Assembly: GCF_003937945.1 (NCBI RefSeq)
Contig: NZ_RSEC01000059.1
Span: 169,422 to 233,421, forward strand
Length of the DNA stretch: 64,000 nt
Direction: 5' to 3'
Origin: Amycolatopsis eburnea
GTDB taxonomy: Bacteria > Actinomycetota > Actinomycetes > Mycobacteriales > Pseudonocardiaceae
Part shown: one piece after another, positions 57,728 through 64,000 of the stretch
Position numbering within the stretch: position 1 is the first letter of the stretch
Layout: each line of letters opens with the position of its first letter
The notes under the pieces: generated by a model
Told to the model about the DNA's origin: nothing
The model's database searches: none
What the model saw: the letters and a program-made list of their open reading frames with translations, nothing else
Translations under genes and position numbers: made by a program

Positions 57728-60300
57728 ACGCGGGAACGGCGACCGGCACGACCGAATACCACGCGCTGCCCGTGGCCGCCGTCGCCGAGCGGCTCGGCGT
57801 CGACCCGGCGCGGGGGTTGAGCAGTGCGGAGGCCGACGCGCGGCTGGCGCGCTTCGGCGGCAACGTCGTGCGCGTGCCCGCCGGGCCGGGACCGGTCCGG
57901 CGGCTGCTGGCGCAGTTCCACGACCCGCTCATCTACGTCCTGTTGCTGGCGGGGGTGGTGACGTGGGTGTTCGGCGGGCACGTCGACGCGGGCGTGATCG
58001 CCGGGGTCGTCCTGCTCAACGCCGTCGTCGGGTTCGTGCAGGAATCCCGGGCCCAGCGGGCGCTGGAGGCACTGTCCAAAATGGTCCCGGTAACGGCCAC
58101 GGTCGTCCGCGACGGGCTGCCGCAGCGCGTGCCCGCAGCGCGGCTGGTGCCGGGCGACGTCGTGGAGCTCACCGCGGGCGACCGCGTGCCCGCAGACGTC
58201 CGGCTGGCCGAAGTGCACCTGGCGGAGGTCGACGAGTCCGCGCTGACCGGGGAGTCCGTGCCGGTGGTCAAGGCAACCGGCCTGGTACCACCGTCGGCCG
58301 TGGTCGCCGACCGCACCGGTTCGGGGTACTCCGGGACCCTGGTGACCCGGGGGCAGGCGCGTGGGCTGGTGACCGCGACCGGCGGCGCGACGCAGCTGGG
58401 CGGTATCCAGCACCTCGTCGCCACCGCCCAGGTCGTCGAGACGCCGCTCACCCGCAAGCTCGCCCGGTTCTCGCGGCAGCTGAGCGTGGTGATCGTCGCG
58501 GTCTCGGCCACGGCTTTCGTACTCGGGGTCGTGCGGGGCACGCCGGCGCCGGAGATGTTCACCGCGGTGGTCGCCCTCGCCGTCGGCGCGATCCCCGAAG
58601 GGCTGCCGGCCGCCGTCGCGATCGTGCTGGCCATCGGCGTCGTCCGGATGTCGCGGCGTGGCGCGATCGTGCGGCACCTGCCCGCGGTCGAGACCCTCGG
58701 CGGGACGACGGTGATCTGCACGGACAAGACGGGCACGCTGACCCGCAACCGGATGACCGTCACGACCCTCGCGGCCGCGGGCGAACTCATCTCCCTCGCG
58801 GATTCGGCGAAGTCGCTGCGGGAGTGCCTGATCGCGGGCGTCCTCTGCAACGACGCGCAGCTCGACGAAGGCGACCCGACCGAGATCGCGCTGCTCGGCT
58901 CGGCGATCGAGGCCGGACTGGACCCGGAAGCAATCCGGGCGGCCGCGCCGCGCACGGACACCGTCCCGTTCGAGTCCGAAACCCGGACCATGACCACCGT
59001 CCACAATGGAATCAGCTACCTCAAGGGCGCCGTCGAAGAGGTCGCGGCCCGCTGCGAGACGGAGCTGCTGCCCGGCGGTGGCGAGCGCCCGCTCGACCGT
59101 GACGCCCTCGACCGGCTGCAGGAAACGTTGACCGCGCGGGGCTTGCGGGTGCTCGCGTTCGCCCGGCTCACGCCTGTGCCGGTGCTGCTGGGCCTGCAGG
59201 CGATGCACGACCCGCCGCGGCCGGAGGCGGTCACCGCGGTCGCGGCCTGCCGGAGCGCGGGCATCGACGTCAAGATGATCACCGGCGACCACGCCGGGAC
59301 GGCCCGCGCGGTCGCCGGCGAGGTCGGCCTGGCTTCCGGCCGGGTCCTCACCGGCGCCGAGCTGGCCGCGCTGCCGGCCGCGGAGTTCGACGAGACGGTG
59401 GCGGCCACGCAGGTGTTCGCGCGGGTGTCGCCGGGGCAGAAGCTCGACCTGGTCCGGGCGCTGCAGCGGGGCGGGCACGTGGTCGCGATGACGGGGGACG
59501 GGGTGAACGACGCCCCGGCGCTGCGCCGCGCGGACATCGGCGTCGCGATGGGCGCGGGCGGTACGGACGCCGCCCGCCAGGCCGCGGACATGGTCCTGAC
59601 CAGCGACGACTTCGCGTCGATCGAGGCGGCCGTGAGGGTGGGGCGCGGGGTGTTCGACAACCTGCGCAAGTTCATCGCGTGGACCCTGCCGGCCAACATC
59701 GGGGAGGGCATGGTGGTCCTGGTGGCGATCTTGCTCGGCGCGACCCTGCCGATCGTCCCGGTGCAGATCCTGTGGATCAACATGACGACGGCGGTGTTCC
59801 TGGGGCTGACGATGGCGTTCGAGCCGACGGAGCACGGCGTCATGGCACGCCCGCCGCGCCCGCCCGAGCGTCCGTTGTTCACCGCCTCCCTGCTGCGGCG
59901 GGTGGTGCTCGTGTCGGTTCTGCTGGTGGTGGCGGCTTTCGGGGCGTACCGCCTGCAGCTCGGGTTCGGGGCTTCGCTCGCGGAGGCGCGGACGACGGCG
60001 ATCAACGTGTTCGTCGGCGTGCAGGCGGCTTATCTGCTCAGCTGTCGGTCGCTGGATCGGCCGGTGGTGCGCGCTTGGCCGGGGCACAGCCGGATGTTCC
60101 TGCTGGGGCTGGGGTTGACGGCCGGGCTGCAGCTGCTGCTGACGTACCTGCCGGTCATGAACACGTGGTTCCACACGGCGCCGGTCGGGGTCGTGTCGTG
60201 GCTGTGGGTGGCCGGGGCCGCCGTGGTGGCGTTCGCGGTGGTGGAGGCCGACAAGCTGCTCTGGAGCCGGTACACCGTCAAAGCCAGTCGCGGCGTTTGA
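57724..60300 (+). CDS. P-type ATPase, type II cation pump (CtpF-like)
   Basis: An 858-aa pump. N-terminal cation ATPase domain (residues 10-75), actuator domain with the TGES loop (DESALTGESVPV), metal-site helix IPEGLPAAVAIVL, phosphorylation site with Asp334 in CTDKTGTLTRN, and the hinge TGDGVNDAPALR. Ten or so helices. Similar to Ca/Mg-type pumps such as the DosR-regulated CtpF of mycobacteria. GTG start overlapping the ligase stop, so the operon is DUF1876-flavodoxin-ligase-pump. Convergent with CorA (23-base overlap). Confidence 0.92.
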   Translation: MNAGTATGTTEYHALPVAAVAERLGVDPARGLSSAEADARLARFGGNVVRVPAGPGPVRRLLAQFHDPLIYVLLLAGVVTWVFGGHVDAGVIAGVVLLNAVVGFVQESRAQRALEALSKMVPVTATVVRDGLPQRVPAARLVPGDVVELTAGDRVPADVRLAEVHLAEVDESALTGESVPVVKATGLVPPSAVVADRTGSGYSGTLVTRGQARGLVTATGGATQLGGIQHLVATAQVVETPLTRKLARFSRQLSVVIVAVSATAFVLGVVRGTPAPEMFTAVVALAVGAIPEGLPAAVAIVLAIGVVRMSRRGAIVRHLPAVETLGGTTVICTDKTGTLTRNRMTVTTLAAAGELISLADSAKSLRECLIAGVLCNDAQLDEGDPTEIALLGSAIEAGLDPEAIRAAAPRTDTVPFESETRTMTTVHNGISYLKGAVEEVAARCETELLPGGGERPLDRDALDRLQETLTARGLRVLAFARLTPVPVLLGLQAMHDPPRPEAVTAVAACRSAGIDVKMITGDHAGTARAVAGEVGLASGRVLTGAELAALPAAEFDETVAATQVFARVSPGQKLDLVRALQRGGHVVAMTGDGVNDAPALRRADIGVAMGAGGTDAARQAADMVLTSDDFASIEAAVRVGRGVFDNLRKFIAWTLPANIGEGMVVLVAILLGATLPIVPVQILWINMTTAVFLGLTMAFEPTEHGVMARPPRPPERPLFTASLLRRVVLVSVLLVVAAFGAYRLQLGFGASLAEARTTAINVFVGVQAAYLLSCRSLDRPVVRAWPGHSRMFLLGLGLTAGLQLLLTYLPVMNTWFHTAPVGVVSWLWVAGAAVVAFAVVEADKLLWSRYTVKASRGV

Positions 60301-61231
60301 ACAGCGCGTACAGCGTCGCCGAGATGACCAGGATGGCGAGCGTCGAGACCCACACGCCCGAAGCCGAGCCGAAACCCGGATACGGGATGTTCTGGCCGTA
60401 GAAGCCGGTGATCGCGGTCGGCACGGCGATGATCGCCGCCCAGCTGGTTACCTTCTTCATGATCGTGTTGAGCCGGTTGCCCTGGATGCTCGGCTGGGTT
60501 TCGCGGATCGTCGCGACCAGCTCGGGCAGGGATTCCGTCCACTCCGTCACGCGAAGGACGTGGTCGTAGACGTCCTGGAAGTACGGCAGCAGCGTGTCGT
60601 CGCGGCGCATCAGCGACGCGACGATCTTGCGCATCGGCACCGCCAGGTGCCGTAGCCGGCTGAGGCTCCGGCGCAGCGTCAGGGACCGGCGCTGCAGCTC
60701 CGTGGGGTCGACGTGGTCGGCGAACACGAGGTCTTCGAGGGCCTCGACCTGCTCGTCCAGAGCCTGGACGGCATCAAGGTGGCCATCGACGACGTAGTCG
60801 AGCAGGCCGTGCAGCAGGAACGCGGCGCCGCTCTTGGCGAGGTCCGGCGTGGTGTCCCAGCGCGCCACGAGCGCGTCGATGTCCGTGGTGTTGTTGCGGT
60901 GCACCGTGATCAGCACGCGGTCGGTGACGAACGCGTCCAGCTCCGAAGCGGCCAGGACGCCGTCGGTCGCGCGCACCGTGTACGCGGCGAGGAACGAGTG
61001 CCGGTCGTAGCGGACGAACTTCGGGCGCTGGTGGTCCTCGTCGAGAACCGATGCCACGGCCAGCGGGTGCAGCCCGAGCTCGGTGGCGAGCGCGGCCAGG
61101 TCCGGCGCGGTGGGAGCGTCCAAGTCGAGCCACAGCGTCACCGACGGGTCGGCGAGGTGGCGGGCGGCTTCGGCGGCGGGGAAGTCCTCCCGCTCGAGGA
61201 CACCGCTGCGGTACAACCGGCTGCGCGCCAT
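60278..61231 (-). CDS. corA: CorA-family divalent cation transporter
   Basis: A 317-aa protein. Long cytoplasmic N-terminus and a helical funnel, then two C-terminal helices. The signature loop between them reads FYGQNI, i.e. GQN instead of the usual GMN; the Gly and Asn that coordinate hydrated Mg are kept. Probable Mg/Co channel. ATG 61231. Beside a P-type ATPase, hinting at coordinated ion balance under dormancy. Confidence 0.87.
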   Translation of the reverse strand: MARSRLYRSGVLEREDFPAAEAARHLADPSVTLWLDLDAPTAPDLAALATELGLHPLAVASVLDEDHQRPKFVRYDRHSFLAAYTVRATDGVLAASELDAFVTDRVLITVHRNNTTDIDALVARWDTTPDLAKSGAAFLLHGLLDYVVDGHLDAVQALDEQVEALEDLVFADHVDPTELQRRSLTLRRSLSRLRHLAVPMRKIVASLMRRDDTLLPYFQDVYDHVLRVTEWTESLPELVATIRETQPSIQGNRLNTIMKKVTSWAAIIAVPTAITGFYGQNIPYPGFGSASGVWVSTLAILVISATLYALFKRRDWL

Positions 61232-61235
61232 CGGC

Positions 61236-61677
61236 TCAGCGGTCGTGCGCGGCAGCCAGGCTGGCGCGGCAGGCGCGGACCAGCTGGCGGGTGGCCCGGG
61301 TGGCGGGCGTGTCACCGCAGGACGGGCAGTGGACCGAGACGTCGCCGGCCAGCTGGTCGATGGCGACGTTCAGCGCGCATTCGCAGGCGCGGCACCAGCG
61401 GGTGCCGGTGATGATGACGACGTGCAGTGGCGAGGCGACGCAGTCGTGCAGCCAGCGGCGGTGGGTGCGGCAGGTGACGCGCTCCAGCGGGTCCAGGCCG
61501 TCCTCTTCGGACACGTCTTCGGCGGTCAATGTGCGAGCCAGCCGCCGGTCGGTGACGTCGGCGTAGCGGGCGTCGATGAAGTCGGCGGGCCGCAAGGCGA
61601 GCCGGTGGTGGCGGTTGCGGCGGGGGGGACGTCGGCTCGGCGGTGGCCGCCGGGGCGAATCCGGGGTGGGGGTCCAT
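61236..61677 (-). CDS. zinc-ribbon-like hypothetical protein, frameshifted at a G run
   Basis: The main frame (61236-61595 from a TTG) has two Cys pairs, CRACE and CPSCG, and begins RPADFIDARYADVTDRRL. Upstream in that frame there is no start, yet the protein-like sequence continues (RNRHHRLALRPAD). An ATG at 61677, with GTGAGG six bases upstream, opens a frame one base off (MDPHPGFAPAATAEP). The two join if the run of seven G at 61622-61628 were six. Either a sequencing error, a real frameshift, or a slippage site. Possibly a stress-island zinc-ribbon protein of unknown role. Confidence 0.6.
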
Positions 61678-61779
61678 GGTGTGCCTCACTTTCGTCGGAG
61701 TCCAGAGTCCGTTGGGTGAGGCCGGGGGAGGAGGGCCGGACCGCCCCGGTTCCCGGGGCCTCCCGGCCCCGGTTCCGGT

Positions 61780-61793
61780 GGGGCGAAGGCCCC
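61780..61793 (-). promoter_or_regulatory. DosR-like box GGGGCCTTCGCCCC
   Basis: On the minus strand the 14-base palindrome resembles the actinobacterial DosR/DevR box (GGGACTTTNGGCCC-type). It lies about 100 bases upstream of the zinc-ribbon gene ATG at 61677 and just past the USP stop. No DosR-type regulator is in the window. Confidence 0.35.
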
Positions 61794-61811
61794 TCGGCGC
61801 GAGGACTTCCG

Positions 61812-62684
61812 TCAGGAGACGGTGCGCACCAGGTACACCGGGCACCCCGCGTTGTGCAGCAGCGCCTGGCCGGTGGAGCCCAGCAGCAGACCGGGGAAGC
61901 CGCCGCGGCCGCGGTCGCCGAGCACGACGAGCTGCGCGGCCGCGCTGCGCTCGATCAGCTCGCGGCGCGGGTGACCGCGGACGACGACCCGCTCGACGGT
62001 GACGCCGCCGGCGTCGTGTTCGCCGGTGAGCTCGCCCAGCAGCTGCTCGCCGGCCTCGGTGGCGGCCTGCGGGTCCAGGTGCGGTTCGGTCTCCGGGCGC
62101 GGGTCGTCCGCCGACGCGTGCACCACGACCAGGCGGACCTTCCGCGCCTGTGCCTCGGCCACGGCCGCCGCGAGGACGCGGGTGCTGGGCTCGCTGCCGT
62201 CGATCCCGGCCACGACCGGCCGGTCCGCCGCCTCCGGGACGTCCCAGGAGTCGCCGCGGACCACCACCACGTCGCAGGCCGCGTGCGCGCCGACGGCCGA
62301 GGCCACCGAGCCGGCGAGCAGACCGGTGAGCCGGCCGCGGCCACCCGAGCCGACCACGACCAGCGCCGCCGTCCGCGACGCTTCGATGAGGGCCTGCGCG
62401 GCCCGGTCGGGATCGAGCCGCGTGGTCACGGCGGTCGCGCCCTGCGCTTCGGCGATCTCCTGCGCCGCCCGCAGGTAGCGCTGTCCGTGTGCGCGGAGGG
62501 TGTCCTTCATCTCCTCCGGCGGTGGGACGACCCCGCCGGCGAGGAGCGCCGGGAAGTCGAGGGCGTGCACGATCTCCAGGGGGACATCGCGCAGCCGGGC
62601 GGCGCGGGCCGCCCAGCGGACGGCGTCGAGCGCCTCGCCCGACCCGTCGATTCCGGTGACGATCGGTTGGTGCGGCGTGTTCAT
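61812..62684 (-). CDS. universal stress protein, tandem USP domains
   Basis: A 290-aa protein with two USP domains (about 7-145 and 155-290). The ATP-binding motif G-x2-G-x9-G(S/T) is seen as VVGSGGRGRLTGLLAGSVAS and VLGDRGRGGFPGLLLGSTGQ. Dormancy-linked USPs of mycobacteria have the same architecture and size. ATG 62684. Two DosR-like boxes lie upstream. Confidence 0.88.
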   Translation of the reverse strand: MNTPHQPIVTGIDGSGEALDAVRWAARAARLRDVPLEIVHALDFPALLAGGVVPPPEEMKDTLRAHGQRYLRAAQEIAEAQGATAVTTRLDPDRAAQALIEASRTAALVVVGSGGRGRLTGLLAGSVASAVGAHAACDVVVVRGDSWDVPEAADRPVVAGIDGSEPSTRVLAAAVAEAQARKVRLVVVHASADDPRPETEPHLDPQAATEAGEQLLGELTGEHDAGGVTVERVVVRGHPRRELIERSAAAQLVVLGDRGRGGFPGLLLGSTGQALLHNAGCPVYLVRTVS

Positions 62685-62746
62685 CGGCGGCTCCCGGTCC
62701 GGCTGTCGTGCGCCGACCGTAGGCCGACGCCGGCGTGGACCGCTGC

Positions 62747-62783
62747 GGCCGGAAGTCCTTCGGGGTGGGGACTTCCGGCGGTC
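62747..62783. promoter_or_regulatory. pair of inverted DosR-like boxes upstream of a USP gene
   Basis: Plus strand GGGGACTTCCGGCGG (62767-62781) and minus strand AAGGACTTCCGGCC (62760-62747) are near-identical boxes in head-to-head orientation, 63-99 bases upstream of the USP ATG. They fit the GGGACTTNNGGCC core of DosR sites. Confidence 0.45.
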
Positions 62784-62831
62784 GTCGCCGGAGCTTCTTC
62801 CCCGCGATACGACGGGGCAGCAGCCGGACGG

Positions 62832-63179
62832 TCACCGCCGCCCGGCCGGGGTCCGCAGGTGCCGGACGGTCGAAACCACCCACTGGACGGCGACCAGGAC
62901 GACCAGCACGGCGAGCGGGCCGCCGTCGCCCGTGACGAGGGTCAGGACCGCGGCGGCCAGCGCCCCCGCGCCGAGCAACACGCTGAACCACTTCGCCGCG
63001 CCCGTCGGGGGCCGGGCGCCCAGGACGAAAGCGGCCAAGCCCAGCAGCAGCGCGGTGACCGCCATCGTGCGGACGTCGTGCACCCACACGGCGGTGCCGT
63101 CGGCCAGGTAGTCGACGTAGAGCGCGACCGTGAACAGCACCGGCACGGTCGCCACGGCGTCTCGCCATTCCTGGGGCAT
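62832..63179 (-). CDS. small membrane protein, three to four helices
   Basis: A 115-aa protein with hydrophobic segments at about 10-25, 38-55, 62-81 and 85-103. No family recognised. ATG 63179 has GGAGG eight bases upstream. It lies between two USP genes, so membership of the stress island is likely, without a known function. Confidence 0.6.
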   Translation of the reverse strand: MPQEWRDAVATVPVLFTVALYVDYLADGTAVWVHDVRTMAVTALLLGLAAFVLGARPPTGAAKWFSVLLGAGALAAAVLTLVTGDGGPLAVLVVLVAVQWVVSTVRHLRTPAGRR

Positions 63180-63251
63180 CGCACACACCTCCTCCGGCTC
63201 ACGATGCGCTCCCGGGCGGGCTGTCAGGAGCGGCCGAAGGTCACCGGCGGC

Positions 63252-63265
63252 GGGGCCGAATGACC
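63252..63265 (+). promoter_or_regulatory. DosR-like box GGGGCCGAATGACC
   Basis: A weaker match to the DosR box, 67 bases upstream of the final USP start. Also nearby GGGCCCTACCTTCGGGACC (63285-63303). Supports shared control of the USP genes; not demonstrated. Confidence 0.3.
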
Positions 63266-63331
63266 GCAGCGACGGCGTCCGCGCGGGCCCTACCTTCGGG
63301 ACCAGGAACCGCAACCCCGGAAGGAAACGTC

Positions 63332-64000
63332 ATGAGCGCAACCGGAAACGCGCCGATCGTGGTGGCCGTGGACGGCTCGGAAACGGCGGCCGCGGCGGCG
63401 TTGTGGGCGGCCGGGGAAGCGGCCCGGCGGCACGCCGCGCTGCTCGTCTTCACCGCCTACGGGTACGAAGACGCCGCATTCGGTGGCAAGGTGTACCCAC
63501 CGTCGGATTGGCTGGCCGTCAAAGAAGCCGAGGCGGATGAACTGCTGCGCCGGACGCGGGCGACCCTCGAAGCCGCCGTCCCCGGGCTGGAGGTCGCCAC
63601 CGAGGCCAGTGACCGCGGGCCGGTTCCGGCGCTGCTGGCGATGTCCGACCGGGCACGGCTGCTGGTCACCGGTGAGCCCGTCGGCCCGATCGCCGGGCTG
63701 TTCAGCGGGTCTCCCGATGTCGACCTCGCCGCCAAGGCCCACTGCCCGGTGGTCGTGGTGCGGGGGAGCGAGAGCGTCGACGGCCCGGTGGTCGTGGGCG
63801 TCGACGGCAGCCCGCTGAGCGAAGCGGCGATCGCGTGGGCGTTCGACGAAGCGTCCCTGCGCAACGCCCCGCTGATCGCCCTGTACACCTGGCACGACGG
63901 CGACACCGCCGGCCTCTTCAGCGACGGCAACGTCGCCTTCCAGGGCGAATCCCTGCGGGATTCCGGCCGTCGGCTGCTGGCGCAGCGGCTCGCCGGGTGG
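63332..64000 (+). CDS. universal stress protein, truncated by the window end
   Basis: At least 223 aa, open at the window edge. First USP domain about residues 7-142 (IVVAVDGSETAAAAALWAA; VTGEPVGPIAGLFSGS carries the nucleotide motif in modified form), then the second begins VVVGVDGSPLSEAAIAWAF. ATG 63332 has AAGGAAA upstream. Tandem-domain USP as at 61812, divergent from the small membrane protein gene. Confidence 0.87.
   Translation, partial: MSATGNAPIVVAVDGSETAAAAALWAAGEAARRHAALLVFTAYGYEDAAFGGKVYPPSDWLAVKEAEADELLRRTRATLEAAVPGLEVATEASDRGPVPALLAMSDRARLLVTGEPVGPIAGLFSGSPDVDLAAKAHCPVVVVRGSESVDGPVVVGVDGSPLSEAAIAWAFDEASLRNAPLIALYTWHDGDTAGLFSDGNVAFQGESLRDSGRRLLAQRLAGW

Noticed and set aside
1..64000. 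CRISPR arrays, rRNA operons, intact transposases or prophage structural genes
   Set aside because: I saw no evenly spaced repeats, rRNA sequence, DDE transposase or phage morphogenesis gene anywhere in the window.

Overview
The window is about 72% GC and uses many GTG and TTG starts. Genes are packed tightly, with frequent 4-bp stop/start overlaps. The families present (Lrp/AsnC with a fused indolepyruvate ferredoxin oxidoreductase, F420-type oxidoreductases, DUF574 methyltransferase, DUF1876, DUF3072, DUF6480, GerW, an HSP18-type regulator) and several long intergenic palindromes point to a filamentous actinomycete of the Pseudonocardiales. Amycolatopsis is the most likely genus, but this is inference; no rRNA or marker gene settles it.

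Layout. 0-5.5 kb: an anti-sigma-type kinase, a short Rho paralogue, small proteins, an NlpC/P60 hydrolase and a secreted M15-like peptidase. 5.5-15.6 kb: an LLM oxidoreductase, a PLP dehydratase, two LysR regulators, an EamA exporter, an SDR protein, a CPBP protease, a secreted GH76-like hydrolase with duplicated N-terminal modules, a SecD-head lipoprotein, and a MarR/azoreductase pair. 15.7-26.1 kb: regulators, a 1130-aa indolepyruvate ferredoxin oxidoreductase with its divergent Lrp regulator, a Tiki/ChaN-like secreted protein, and a two-gene cyclase + ThDP enzyme operon. 26.2-39.5 kb: GntR/ABC transporter, methyltransferase, sugar isomerase + Gfo/Idh pair, TetR/DeoR/MFS, CDF metal efflux with ArsR, GAF-ANTAR and HSP18-type regulators, and several very small proteins. 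39.5-44.7 kb: a benzoylformate catabolic set (aromatic-acid MFS, aldehyde dehydrogenase, benzoylformate decarboxylase, divergent LysR).

The most notable locus is 44.85-46.04 kb. A 25-aa ORF ends in AWYGWI and is followed, across a hairpin, by a small cytochrome P450. This is the architecture of an atropopeptide (tryptorubin-type) RiPP cluster: a peptide whose aromatic core is cross-linked by one P450.

46.9-48.9 kb is a decay zone. It holds a frameshifted NmrA gene, an AfsR/SARP-like relic, tRNA-Leu(GAG), the C-terminal stump of a serine recombinase read into the tRNA, and the last codons of a GyrI-like domain. This looks like the scar of an element once integrated at the tRNA.

48.9-54.2 kb, all on the minus strand, runs from a two-component system into a membrane ferredoxin-reductase-like oxidoreductase, an FMN-binding protein, ApbE and a DUF2231 membrane protein. 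I read this as a flavin-based membrane redox module. 55-64 kb is a stress/dormancy island (GerW, DUF1876, flavodoxin, YbdK-type ligase, P-type ATPase, CorA, universal stress proteins) with sequences resembling DosR boxes. The last gene runs off the window end.
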